NCBI GenBank assembly: GCA_016213205.1
Contig: JACRAZ010000109.1
Span: forward strand, 1 to 64,000
Length of the DNA stretch: 64,000 nucleotides
Direction of reading: 5' to 3'
DNA from: Burkholderiales bacterium
GTDB taxonomy: Bacteria > Pseudomonadota > Gammaproteobacteria > Burkholderiales > Burkholderiaceae_C
Part shown: one piece after another, positions 33,878-44,091 of the stretch
Numbering within the stretch: the stretch's first letter is position 1
Layout: every line of letters begins with the position of its first letter
Made by a program: the position numbers and the translations under genes
The notes under the pieces: generated by a model
What the model was told of the DNA's origin: nothing
Seen by the model: the letters and a program-made list of their open reading frames with translations, nothing else
Database searches by the model: none

Positions 33878-35596
33878 ATGCCCCATGTCTTCAATTTCGG
33901 CCGCTTCTCGGCCGACGGTTCCGCACCGCGCCGGGTGCCCGAGCAGGCCGTGCGCATCGCGCTGCTGGGTGACTTTTCCGGCCGCGCCCACCGCGGCGAG
34001 CTGCGCACCGGCGACGCACTGGCGCGCTGCAAACCACTGCGGCTGGACGTGGACACGATCGATCGCGTCATCGCCGGCTTCGGCACCCGGCTGCAGGTTC
34101 CGCTGGGTGCCGGCAGTGTGGAGCTGCAGCCGCGCTCGCTCGACGACCTGCACCCGGATGCCCTGTTCGACCATCTGGGCGTGTTTGCCGAACTCTCGCG
34201 CGTGCGCCAGCGCCTGGCCCAGCCCGCCAGCTTTGCCGCGGCGGTGGCCGAGGTGCAGCAGTGGGCCCACCAGGCCGACTGGCCTGCCGAGCCGGAGCCG
34301 GTGCACTTCGCGCGGGGCAACACCGTGCCGGTGGACGGCAAGCTCAGCGATTTCGCGCGCTTGACCGGCCGCACCGATGCACCGCCGTCACCGCCCAGCG
34401 CCATCGAAGCGCTGGTGCGCCACGCCATCGCGCCGCACCTGGTGCAGGCCGCCTCGCCGCAGACCCCGGCCTGGATCGCCATCGTCGACCAGGCCCTCTC
34501 GGCCACCCTGCGCGAGCTGCTGCACCACCCCGACTTCCAGTGCCTGGAAGCCGCCTGGCGCTCGCTGGACTTCATCGCCCGGCGGGTGGAAACCGACGAG
34601 TCGCTGCAGGTCGTGGTGTACGACATCAGCGCCGAGGAGTTCGCCGCCGACCTCAGCGCCACCGATGTGCTGGAGAACACCGGCCTGTACCGCCTGCTGG
34701 TGGAGCAGCCGGTGCTCGACGCGCACCAGGGCCCGCTCTCGGCGCTGATCGGCCACTACGGCTTCGAGATGACGCCGCCGCACGCCGAGCTGCTGGGCCG
34801 CATGGCCCGCATCGCCGCGCGCGCTGGAGCGCCCTTCATCGCGGCGATGGGCCGCGATGCCATCGGCGCCTCGCCCGACACCCTGCATCCGCTGGTGGCC
34901 CAGTCCTGGCAGGCGCTGCGCGACCTGCCGGCGGCGCGCTACCTCGGCCTCGCGGTGCCGCGCTTCCTGCTGCGCAACCCCTACGGCAAGCGAAGTGACC
35001 CGATCGAGCGTTTCGCGTTCGAGGAATTCGACCCGCAGGCCGGCCTGCAATCGCTGTTGTGGGGCAACCCCGCGCTGCTGGCCGCGGTGCTGCTGGCCGA
35101 GCACGCACGCAGCGCCGGCTTCGACGAGGCCCCGGGTGACACGCTCACCTTGGGTGATATGCCGTACTTCGTGCACACCGATGCCGACGGCGAACCGGTG
35201 GCACTGCCCTGCACCGAGCGCCAGCTCACCGAGCGCACGGCCACGGCACTGCAGGTGCTGGGCCTGATGCCGGTGCTGGCACGCCAGGGCCGGCCCGATG
35301 TTCGGCTGGGCGGCTTCCTGTCGGTGGCCGGCACGGCCCTGTCCGGGCCCTGGAGCCGCATGCCGCTGCCGCCCGAGCCGCTGGTCAGCCCGGCGATCAC
35401 GGCCGTGCGCGGCTCGGCCCCGCTGCCCGCGGCCGACGAGGCCGAGCTCGATGCGCTGCTGGCCGACCTGAAGCGCCAGTCCGAGGGCGGCGCCGCGCCG
35501 GCCGGTGCCGCGGCCACCGCGCCAGGCAGCCCGGGCGCCCGGCGCGGCGGCCTGGACTTTTCCATCCTGCTGTCCGACCTGGGCCACAAGGGCTGA
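33878..35596 (+). CDS. Fused TssB-TssC (VipA-VipB) sheath-like protein
   Basis: A 572-residue cytoplasmic protein that joins two type VI secretion sheath subunits in one chain. Residues about 20-130 resemble TssB: IALLGDFSGR (27-36), KPLRLDVDTIDRVIAGFG, and the block ending in SLDDLHPDALFDHL. Residues about 175-500 resemble TssC: HHPDFQCLEAAWRSLDFIAR, LIGHYGFEMTPPHAELL, ARYLGLAVPRFLLRNPYG, and an LWGNPALLAAVLLAEHA block. The C terminus is shorter than in TssC. The ATG follows GAGGAGG with good spacing. No other T6SS gene (tssJKLM, hcp, vgrG, clpV) is in the window, so this is an orphan; a contractile sheath-like role is only a hypothesis. The motor operon begins 105 nt downstream. Confidence 0.8.
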   Translation: MPHVFNFGRFSADGSAPRRVPEQAVRIALLGDFSGRAHRGELRTGDALARCKPLRLDVDTIDRVIAGFGTRLQVPLGAGSVELQPRSLDDLHPDALFDHLGVFAELSRVRQRLAQPASFAAAVAEVQQWAHQADWPAEPEPVHFARGNTVPVDGKLSDFARLTGRTDAPPSPPSAIEALVRHAIAPHLVQAASPQTPAWIAIVDQALSATLRELLHHPDFQCLEAAWRSLDFIARRVETDESLQVVVYDISAEEFAADLSATDVLENTGLYRLLVEQPVLDAHQGPLSALIGHYGFEMTPPHAELLGRMARIAARAGAPFIAAMGRDAIGASPDTLHPLVAQSWQALRDLPAARYLGLAVPRFLLRNPYGKRSDPIERFAFEEFDPQAGLQSLLWGNPALLAAVLLAEHARSAGFDEAPGDTLTLGDMPYFVHTDADGEPVALPCTERQLTERTATALQVLGLMPVLARQGRPDVRLGGFLSVAGTALSGPWSRMPLPPEPLVSPAITAVRGSAPLPAADEAELDALLADLKRQSEGGAAPAGAAATAPGSPGARRGGLDFSILLSDLGHKG

Positions 35597-35701
35597 GACC
35601 GAGCGTCCACGCCGGCCCCCCGTGCTGGCCATGGCCCCAGGCTCCCTGGTGGCATGCGGTAGACTGCGCGCCCTTTTTGCGTTCGGACGTCGGCGATCGG
35701 T

Positions 35702-36385
35702 ATGGTGCCAGGGGCATGGCGTACAGGCCTCAACAGTGCGGGATTCATCCGCCTTCTCGCTGAACTGACGGCCATCGACGTACCGGGCTCGACCCAGACC
35801 GTGGCCGAACGGCTGGGGGCCTGGCTGGAATGGACCGATGCCATCCCGTTGTCGGCGGCGCTCGCGGCGCCGGCCCGCGGCATGGCCCGCACGCCGCCCG
35901 CGCCCGGCGTGTTTGCACAGGCCACCGAAGCCTGCCAGCGCGTGCGCGCCGAGCTGCGCCAGGCCATCACCGCCGATGCCCTGTTTGCAGCGACCGCAAC
36001 GCAAGGCCACGACTACCCGACCTACCGGCACCACCATGCCACGCACCAGCGCAAGATGGCGGCGCGCATCGGCACCCTGCGCGCCGACCTGCGGGCCATG
36101 CTGGCCCGCAGCTCCGTTGCGCTCGGCCGGCTGGCAGCCCTGGACGCCGTGATGGACGAGATCCTGGGCCCGCGTGAGCGCAGCCTGCTGGCCCGCGTGC
36201 CCTCGCTGCTGGAAAAGCGCTTCGAGCACCTGCGCCAGGCACTGCCGCCGGCCGAGTGGCCCGTCGTGTTCGGCCAGGACATGCGGAACCTGTTGCTGGC
36301 GGAGCTGGCGCTTCGATGTCAACCGGTCGAGGGGCTGCTGGCCGCGCTGGACCCGCAAGCCCCCACCCACAAAGAGCCGCAATGA
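35702..36385 (+). CDS. DUF3348 family protein, first gene of the motor operon
   Basis: A 227-residue soluble protein of the DUF3348 family, confined largely to beta- and gammaproteobacteria and of unknown function. The typical N-terminal RTGLNSAGFIRLLAELTAIDVP leads to WLEWTDAIPLSAAL. The middle is an Arg/His-rich helical region (about 80-140), and the rest is helical. It overlaps the DUF802 gene by 4 nt (ATGA), so translation of the two is coupled. A sigma-70-like TAGACT hexamer lies about 45 nt upstream. It probably acts at the cytoplasmic face of the DUF802 complex. Confidence 0.85.
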   Translation: MVPGAWRTGLNSAGFIRLLAELTAIDVPGSTQTVAERLGAWLEWTDAIPLSAALAAPARGMARTPPAPGVFAQATEACQRVRAELRQAITADALFAATATQGHDYPTYRHHHATHQRKMAARIGTLRADLRAMLARSSVALGRLAALDAVMDEILGPRERSLLARVPSLLEKRFEHLRQALPPAEWPVVFGQDMRNLLLAELALRCQPVEGLLAALDPQAPTHKEPQ

Positions 36386-38223
36386 CCAGAACACTCTCCC
36401 GGGCCGTCTTCGTTGCCGGCCTTCTCGCGGTGGCCTGGGTGGGCGCCGGCTATGTCGGCTCCAGCCCGCTGGCACTGGCGGTCACGCTGTTGATCGCGAC
36501 CTTCTACCTGGCGGGGGGGCTGGAGCTGCACCGCTTCGACCAGGCCACCGCCGGCCTCGCGCAGGCCCTGGAGGCCGTGCCCGATCCCCTGCCGCGGCTG
36601 GCCGACTGGCTGCCCCAGGTGCCTGCGGCACTGCAGAACCCGGTGCGCCTGCGCATCGAGGGCGAGCGCGTCGGCCTGCCCGGCCCGGCCTTGACGCCCT
36701 ACCTCGTGGGCCTGCTCGTGCTGCTGGGCATGCTGGGCACCTTCCTGGGCATGGTGGTCACCCTCAACGGCACCGTCATCGCGCTGGAGAGCACCACCGA
36801 CCTGCAGGCCATCCGCGCTTCGCTGGCCGCTCCGGTCAAGGGCCTGGGGCTGGCCTTCGGCACCTCGGTGGCGGGGGTCTGCGCGTCGGCCCTGCTGGGG
36901 CTGGTGTCGGCGCTGTGCCGGCGCGAGAGGCTGCAGGTGTCGCAGCGGCTGGATTCGCGCATCGCCACCACGCTGCGCGGCTTCTCGCTCAGCCACCAGC
37001 GCGAGCAGACCTTGCACACGCTGCAGCAGCAGGCGCTGGCCGCGCCCGCCCTGATGCACCAGCTGCAGGCCCTGATGGGCCAGATGGACCGGCAGCACCA
37101 GGCCCTGGGCGAACGCCTGCTGGCCGGCCAGGAGGGCTTCCACCGCCACGCCGAGGCGGTGTACACGGGGCTGGCCACGTCCATCGACCGATCGCTGAAG
37201 CACAGCCTGGCCGAGAGCGCCCGCCTGGCCGGCGCCACGATCGCGCCCGCGGTCGAGGCCACGATGGCCGGCATCGCGCGCGAAACCAGCGTGCTGCAGG
37301 CCCACCTGGCCAGCGTGGTGCAGCAGCAGCTGGACGGCCTGTCCGCGCGCTTTGCCACCACCATGGACACCGTGTCCGACGCCTGGCGTGATGCGCTTGC
37401 GCAGCAGGAACATCGCGTGGCCAGCCAGGCCGCGGCGTTGCAGGCCACGCTGGCCACGCACGACGAGCAGCGGTTCACGGCCTGGACCGAATCCCTCGCC
37501 GCCATGGTGGCCCTGCTGCAGCGCGAGTGGCAGCACACCGGCATCCAGACGCTGGGCCAGCAGCAGCAGATCTGCCAGGTGCTGGAGCAGACCGCACGCG
37601 ACATCGCCGTGCAGGCCGACACGCATGCGCGCACCACCCTCGCCGAGATCGCCGGGCTGATGCAGGCCGCATCGCAAGCCCCCCGGGTGGCCGCGGAGGT
37701 GATCGGCCAGTTGCGCCAGCAGCTCTCCGACAGCCTGCTGCGCGACAACGCCCAGCTCGAGGAACGCGGCCGCATGATGGCCGCGCTGGGCAGCCTGCTC
37801 GAGGCGGTGCAGCACACCACCGGCCAGCAGCAGGCGGCGGTGGACGCGCTGGTGAGCAGCGCCGCCACCACGCTGGAGCGCGCGGGCACCCGGTTCACCG
37901 AGCAGGTGGCCTCCACCACCACCGAGCTGTCGGCCGTGGCGGGGCAGATCACCGGCAGCGCGGTCGAGGTGGCGAGCCTGGGCGAGGCCTTCGGCCATGC
38001 CGTGCAGCGCTTCAGCGAATCCAGCAGCGAACTCACCGCACACCTGCAGCGCATCGAGGCCGCGTTGGGCCGGTCGATGGCGCGCAGCGACGAACAGCTC
38101 GCCTACTACGTGGCCCAGGCACGCGAGATCATCGACCTCAGCCTCGGCGCGCAGAAGCAGATCGTCGATGAGCTGCAGCAGCTGGCCACCCGGCAGACGC
38201 TGGCCGCCGGCGAGCCCGCCTGA
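36382..38223 (+). CDS. DUF802 protein: MotA/TolQ-like membrane domain with long helical tail
   Basis: A 613-residue inner-membrane protein. Four hydrophobic segments are seen at about 8-22, 29-47, 106-127 and 153-179. The last two, with LLGMLGTFLGMVVTLNG and GLGLAFGTSVAGVCASALLG, match the ion-conducting TolQ/ExbB/MotA helices. After residue 180 about 430 residues of Gln-, Ala- and Glu-rich sequence are predicted helical or coiled coil, projecting into the cytoplasm. ZorA of the Zorya defence system has the same kind of tail; flagellar MotA does not. It is encoded between DUF3348 (4-nt overlap) and an OmpA/MotB-like gene (stop and start share the A of TGATG). It likely forms the pentameric stator of a rotary unit. 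Confidence 0.85.
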   Translation: MTRTLSRAVFVAGLLAVAWVGAGYVGSSPLALAVTLLIATFYLAGGLELHRFDQATAGLAQALEAVPDPLPRLADWLPQVPAALQNPVRLRIEGERVGLPGPALTPYLVGLLVLLGMLGTFLGMVVTLNGTVIALESTTDLQAIRASLAAPVKGLGLAFGTSVAGVCASALLGLVSALCRRERLQVSQRLDSRIATTLRGFSLSHQREQTLHTLQQQALAAPALMHQLQALMGQMDRQHQALGERLLAGQEGFHRHAEAVYTGLATSIDRSLKHSLAESARLAGATIAPAVEATMAGIARETSVLQAHLASVVQQQLDGLSARFATTMDTVSDAWRDALAQQEHRVASQAAALQATLATHDEQRFTAWTESLAAMVALLQREWQHTGIQTLGQQQQICQVLEQTARDIAVQADTHARTTLAEIAGLMQAASQAPRVAAEVIGQLRQQLSDSLLRDNAQLEERGRMMAALGSLLEAVQHTTGQQQAAVDALVSSAATTLERAGTRFTEQVASTTTELSAVAGQITGSAVEVASLGEAFGHAVQRFSESSSELTAHLQRIEAALGRSMARSDEQLAYYVAQAREIIDLSLGAQKQIVDELQQLATRQTLAAGEPA

Positions 38224-38867
38224 TGGACGAGCTCGACGCCGGCATCGAGACCAGCACGCCCGTGTGGGCCGTGTTCGGCGACTTGATGGCGGGCCTGCTC
38301 GGGGCCTTCGTGCTGATGCTGGTCTGCGTGCTGGGCGTGCAGCTGGAGCTGGCCACACGGCTGGATGCCGAGGTGAAGCAGCGCCAGCTGGAGGAACAGC
38401 GCCGCCTGGCCCTGGAGCGTGCGCTGGCGGTGCCCCTGGCCGCGGGCCGGGTCACACTGAACAACGGCCGCATCGGCATCAGCGGCAGCGTGCTGTTCGC
38501 GCTGAACTCCGACCAGCTGCAACCCGAGGGCCGGCAGTTGCTCAAGACCCTGGCGCCCCCGCTCGCGGCCTACCTGCGCCACCGCGACGAACTGCTGATG
38601 GTCAGCGGCTTCACGGATGACAAGCCGCTGCGCGATGGCAACCGCCAGTTCGCCGACAACTGGGACCTTTCCGCCCAACGCGCGTTGACGGTGATGCGCG
38701 CGTTGATGGACGAAGGCCTGCCCTCCTCGTCGCTGTTTGCGGCGGCCTTCGGCCCCGAGCAGCCGGTGGCTTCCAACGCCGACGCGAAGGGCCGCTCGCA
38801 GAACCGGCGGGTGGAGATGGCGCCGGTGCCCCGGTGGTCCAGCACGGCACCGAAGCCCCGTGAGTGA
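38223..38867 (+). CDS. MotB/OmpA-like partner of the DUF802 protein
   Basis: A 214-residue protein with one N-terminal transmembrane helix (about 14-40: WAVFGDLMAGLLGAFVLMLV). Asp 20 lies at the start of the helix, at the place of the ion-carrying Asp of MotB (Asp 32) and of ZorB. A short coiled linker leads to a C-terminal OmpA-like peptidoglycan-binding domain (about 85-200), with LFALNSDQLQPEGRQLL, the SGFTDD segment, LSAQRALTVMRAL and GRSQNRRVE. It should anchor the DUF802 stator to the cell wall and carry protons through it. Translation is coupled to DUF802 by a 1-nt stop/start overlap. Confidence 0.9.
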   Translation: MDELDAGIETSTPVWAVFGDLMAGLLGAFVLMLVCVLGVQLELATRLDAEVKQRQLEEQRRLALERALAVPLAAGRVTLNNGRIGISGSVLFALNSDQLQPEGRQLLKTLAPPLAAYLRHRDELLMVSGFTDDKPLRDGNRQFADNWDLSAQRALTVMRALMDEGLPSSSLFAAAFGPEQPVASNADAKGRSQNRRVEMAPVPRWSSTAPKPRE

Positions 38868-39513
38868 CACCGAGTTCGGCGCCAGCGCACAGGCCATGGC
38901 CGACACGCCAGACCCGGTGGCGACCCTCGCCGCCTGGCGCGCGCGCGGCGAGGACCGGCACGACCCCGTGCGCTTCCGGTTCCTGGAGGCCCTGGCCCGG
39001 CGTACGGCCGGCCATGCCGGCGAGGCCAGGCGCGTGCTGGACCAGAAGCTGGCCCTGGCGATGCAGGCCTATCGCACCCTGCCGGTCCGTGCCGAGGCCG
39101 AACCCCGCCACACGGCAGGCGCACCGCCACCGCCGCCCACTGCGGCCGCGAGCCCGTTGGCCGAGTTGCTGCGCCGCTTGCAGGCGCAGCCCGACGACAC
39201 GGCAGCGCCCGCCGAGCTGCGGGCCTTGCGTCTTCACGGCAAGTCCTGGTCGCGCCTGAGCGCCGAGCGGCGCCTGGTGCAGGCGCACGCCACGGCGCCC
39301 GGCAATGCCGGCCCCCTGCACTCGCACACCCTGATGCTGCGCGCGCTGAACCTGATGCGCACGCTGTCGCCGGACTACCTGAGCCACTTCCTGTGCCATG
39401 TGGACGCCCTGTTGTGGCTGGACCAGGCCCACGGCGGCGACCTGCTGACACCACGGGATGTGCTCAGCACCCAGGCCCCGGCCCGTGGGCGCAGAGCGCC
39501 CCGGGGGCGCTAA
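38860..39513 (+). CDS. DUF2894 family protein, last gene of the motor operon
   Basis: A 217-residue cytoplasmic protein of the DUF2894 family; unknown function. The start is the GTG at 38860, which overlaps the OmpA gene by 8 nt; an ATG at 38894 is also possible. The conserved part begins LAAWRARGEDRHDPVRFRFLEALARR, continues into a Pro-rich linker (about 80-95) and a helical C terminus with ERRLVQAHATAPGNAGPLH and LMRTLSPDYLSHFLCHVDALLWLDQA. With DUF3348 it probably supplies the soluble part of the complex driven by the membrane unit. No predicted nuclease or ATPase motif is visible. Confidence 0.82.
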   Translation: MSDTEFGASAQAMADTPDPVATLAAWRARGEDRHDPVRFRFLEALARRTAGHAGEARRVLDQKLALAMQAYRTLPVRAEAEPRHTAGAPPPPPTAAASPLAELLRRLQAQPDDTAAPAELRALRLHGKSWSRLSAERRLVQAHATAPGNAGPLHSHTLMLRALNLMRTLSPDYLSHFLCHVDALLWLDQAHGGDLLTPRDVLSTQAPARGRRAPRGR

Positions 39514-39544
39514 CCGACCCGGCCCCGCGCCGCCGGCACGACGC

Positions 39545-40027
39545 TCAGGCGCGTCGCGCCGCTTCGATCGCGGCGATGTCGATCTTCGTCATCTGCATCA
39601 TCGCTTCGAAGGCACGCTTGGCCGCTGCAGGATCGGGGTCGGCGATCGCCGCCATCAACGCGCGCGGCGTGATCTGCCACGACAAGCCCCACTTGTCCTT
39701 GCACCAGCCGCAGGCGCTGGCCTGGCCGCCATGGCCGATGATCGCGTCCCACAGGCGATCCGTCTCCGCCTGGTCATCCGTGGCCACCTGGAACGAAAAC
39801 GCCTCGGTGTGCCTGAAGGCCGGGCCCCCGTTCAGCCCCAGGCAGGGGATGCCCATCACGGTGAACTCCACCGTCAGCACATCACCCTCCTTGCCGGCCG
39901 GATAGTCACCGGGCGCCCGATGGATGGCGCCAACCGCGCTGTCCGGAAATGTCCGGGCATAGAATTGCGCGGCCTCAAGCGCCGTGCCATCGAACCAGAG
40001 ACAAATCGTGTTCTTGCTGGCCATCAT
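39545..40027 (-). CDS. VOC superfamily PhnB-like protein
   Basis: A 160-residue protein of the PhnB/3-demethylubiquinone methyltransferase-like VOC family, built from two beta-alpha-beta-beta-beta units. Seen are CLWFDGTALEAAQFYARTFPDS at the N terminus, EFTVMGIPCLGLNGGPAF and CGWCKDKWGLSWQITP. Other members bind small ligands or metals; the activity is not known. Two adjacent ATG codons (40027 and 40024) are possible starts. The long upstream frame overlaps gyrB antisense and is not credible. Confidence 0.85.
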   Translation of the reverse strand: MMASKNTICLWFDGTALEAAQFYARTFPDSAVGAIHRAPGDYPAGKEGDVLTVEFTVMGIPCLGLNGGPAFRHTEAFSFQVATDDQAETDRLWDAIIGHGGQASACGWCKDKWGLSWQITPRALMAAIADPDPAAAKRAFEAMMQMTKIDIAAIEAARRA

Positions 40028-40077
40028 CGTTGTCCCCTCCAGGGCTGGGGTGTGCGCCGCGCCGGGCCACGGCAGTG

Positions 40078-42642
<2,565 letters not shown>

Positions 42643-42688
42643 CGCTGGGTCTCTTCACGCTTGGCCGGCCATCGGTCGGCGGGCCCTC

Positions 42689-42719
42689 AAAAAACACTGA
42701 AGCGGGCACCGGGCCCGCT
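42689..42719 (-). terminator. Intrinsic terminator between dnaN and gyrB
   Basis: On the minus strand AGCGGGC-CCGGT-GCCCGCT forms a 7-bp stem with a 5-nt loop, followed by TCAGTG and a run of six T. The run is slightly displaced from the stem, so efficiency may be moderate. It would separate dnaN transcripts from gyrB. Confidence 0.6.
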
Positions 42720-42763
42720 GTGCGTTCGCTCACCGGCCCGGGGCACGGGCCGGCCCGCCGGCA

Positions 42764-43870
42764 TCAGATGCGCATGGGCATCACCACGTACTTGAAGCCG
42801 GTCTGTTCCGGCACCGTGATCAACGCGCTCGAGTTGCTGTCCTGCAGTTCGATCTTGACCATCTCGTGGTTGATGTTCGCCAGCACGTCCATCAGGTAGG
42901 TGACGTTGAAACCGATCTCGATGGCGTCGCCGGCATAGTCGATCTCGATCTCTTCCTTGGCCTCTTCCTGCTCGGCATTGCTGGAGGCGATGCGCAGCAG
43001 GCCGGGCTCGATGTTGACCCGCACGCCCTTGAACTTCTCGGAGGTGAGGATGGCCGCGCGCTGCAGGCTGGCCAACAGGGGCACCCGGCCCAGCACCACG
43101 GCGTTCTTGTGGTTCTTCGGGATCACGCGGTTGTAGTCGGGGAACTTGCCCTCGACCAGCTTGGTGACGAACTCCATGCCCGAGAACATGAACTTGGCCT
43201 GGTTGCCGGCAAACCGCATCTCGATGGGCGTGTCTTCGTCCTTCAGCAGGCGCTGCAGCTCGAGCACCGTCTTGCGCGGCAGGATCACCTCCTGCTTGGG
43301 GATCTCGTTCTCGAGCTGGGCCTGGGCCAGGCCGAGGCGGTGGCCGTCGGTGGCCACCAGCGTGAGGGTCTTGCCTTCGGCGACGAAGAGGATGCCGTTC
43401 AGGTAATAACGGATGTCGTGCACGGCCATCGCGAAGTGCACCTGGTTGATCAGCGTCTTCAGCGTCTTCTGCGGCACCGCGAAGGCGGGGCCGAAGTCCA
43501 CGGCCTCGTTGACGAGCGGAAAGTCGTCCGCCGGCAGTGTCTGCAGCGTGAAGCGGCTCTTGCCACCGGTGAGGGTGAGCTTGCTCTGTGCCGCCGACAG
43601 CGTGACCACCTGGTCCGATGGCAGGGTGCGCAGGATGTCGATCAGCTTGCGCGCCCCCACGGTCGTGGCGTAGTTGCCACCGTCGCCGCCGAGCTCGGCC
43701 TGGGTGCGCACCTGGATCTCGAGGTCGCTGGTGGTGAGCTCGAGTGCGCCGCCTGTCTTGCGCAGCAGCACGTTGGCCAGGATCGGCAGCGTGTGCCGGC
43801 GCTCCACGATGCCCGCCACGGATTGCAGCGCGTCGAGCAGTTTTTGTTGTGGAGCTTTCAGAACAATCAT
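42764..43870 (-). CDS. dnaN: DNA polymerase III beta clamp
   Basis: A 368-residue sliding clamp made of three similar domains that encircles DNA and tethers DNA polymerase III. The N terminus MIVLKAPQQKLLDALQSVAG and C terminus KYVVMPMRI (the family VMPMR end) identify it. The middle has GQAKF-like loops and QVHFAMAVHDIRYYLNGILF. It lies between dnaA and gyrB in one orientation; a 221-nt gap with DnaA-box-like sequences separates it from dnaA. Confidence 0.97.
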   Translation of the reverse strand: MIVLKAPQQKLLDALQSVAGIVERRHTLPILANVLLRKTGGALELTTSDLEIQVRTQAELGGDGGNYATTVGARKLIDILRTLPSDQVVTLSAAQSKLTLTGGKSRFTLQTLPADDFPLVNEAVDFGPAFAVPQKTLKTLINQVHFAMAVHDIRYYLNGILFVAEGKTLTLVATDGHRLGLAQAQLENEIPKQEVILPRKTVLELQRLLKDEDTPIEMRFAGNQAKFMFSGMEFVTKLVEGKFPDYNRVIPKNHKNAVVLGRVPLLASLQRAAILTSEKFKGVRVNIEPGLLRIASSNAEQEEAKEEIEIDYAGDAIEIGFNVTYLMDVLANINHEMVKIELQDSNSSALITVPEQTGFKYVVMPMRI

Positions 43871-43916
43871 GTCTTCCTCTTTGAACTTGGTGGTTCTAGT
43901 AGGGGCGCCGTGCGGC

Positions 43917-44071
43917 TGTGGAGAACGCTATTTTCGCCTGCAATTTCAAGGGTTTAGCCGAGAACGAACCCTGTGGGCCGCCGAACCGGAGCTCGGCTGG
44001 AAACCGATAACAACTTCCCTCGCGGCCGGTGGCCTGTGGATGACAGGGTGCTTGTTCGAAACTTGTCCACA
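43917..44071. promoter_or_regulatory. DnaA-box-like sites between dnaA and dnaN
   Basis: Three near-consensus DnaA boxes (TTATCCACA) lie in the 221-nt dnaA-dnaN gap: TTCTCCACA (minus, 43917-43925), TCATCCACA (minus, 44035-44043) and TTGTCCACA (plus, 44063-44071), each one mismatch from consensus. They may regulate dnaN or form part of the origin. Confidence 0.55.
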
Positions 44072-44091
44072 CCCTTGTGCCTTGACAGCGC

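Noticed and set aside
35702..39513. A true Zorya system
   Set aside because: ZorAB-like architecture is present, but no SNF2-type helicase, HNH-type nuclease or ZorC-like gene is nearby. DUF3348 and DUF2894 are different families, so I only call it ZorAB-like.
33878..39513. A type VI secretion locus
   Set aside because: Only the sheath-like fusion resembles T6SS. No baseplate, membrane-complex, ClpV, Hcp or VgrG gene is present, and the OmpA/MotB-like gene belongs with DUF802.
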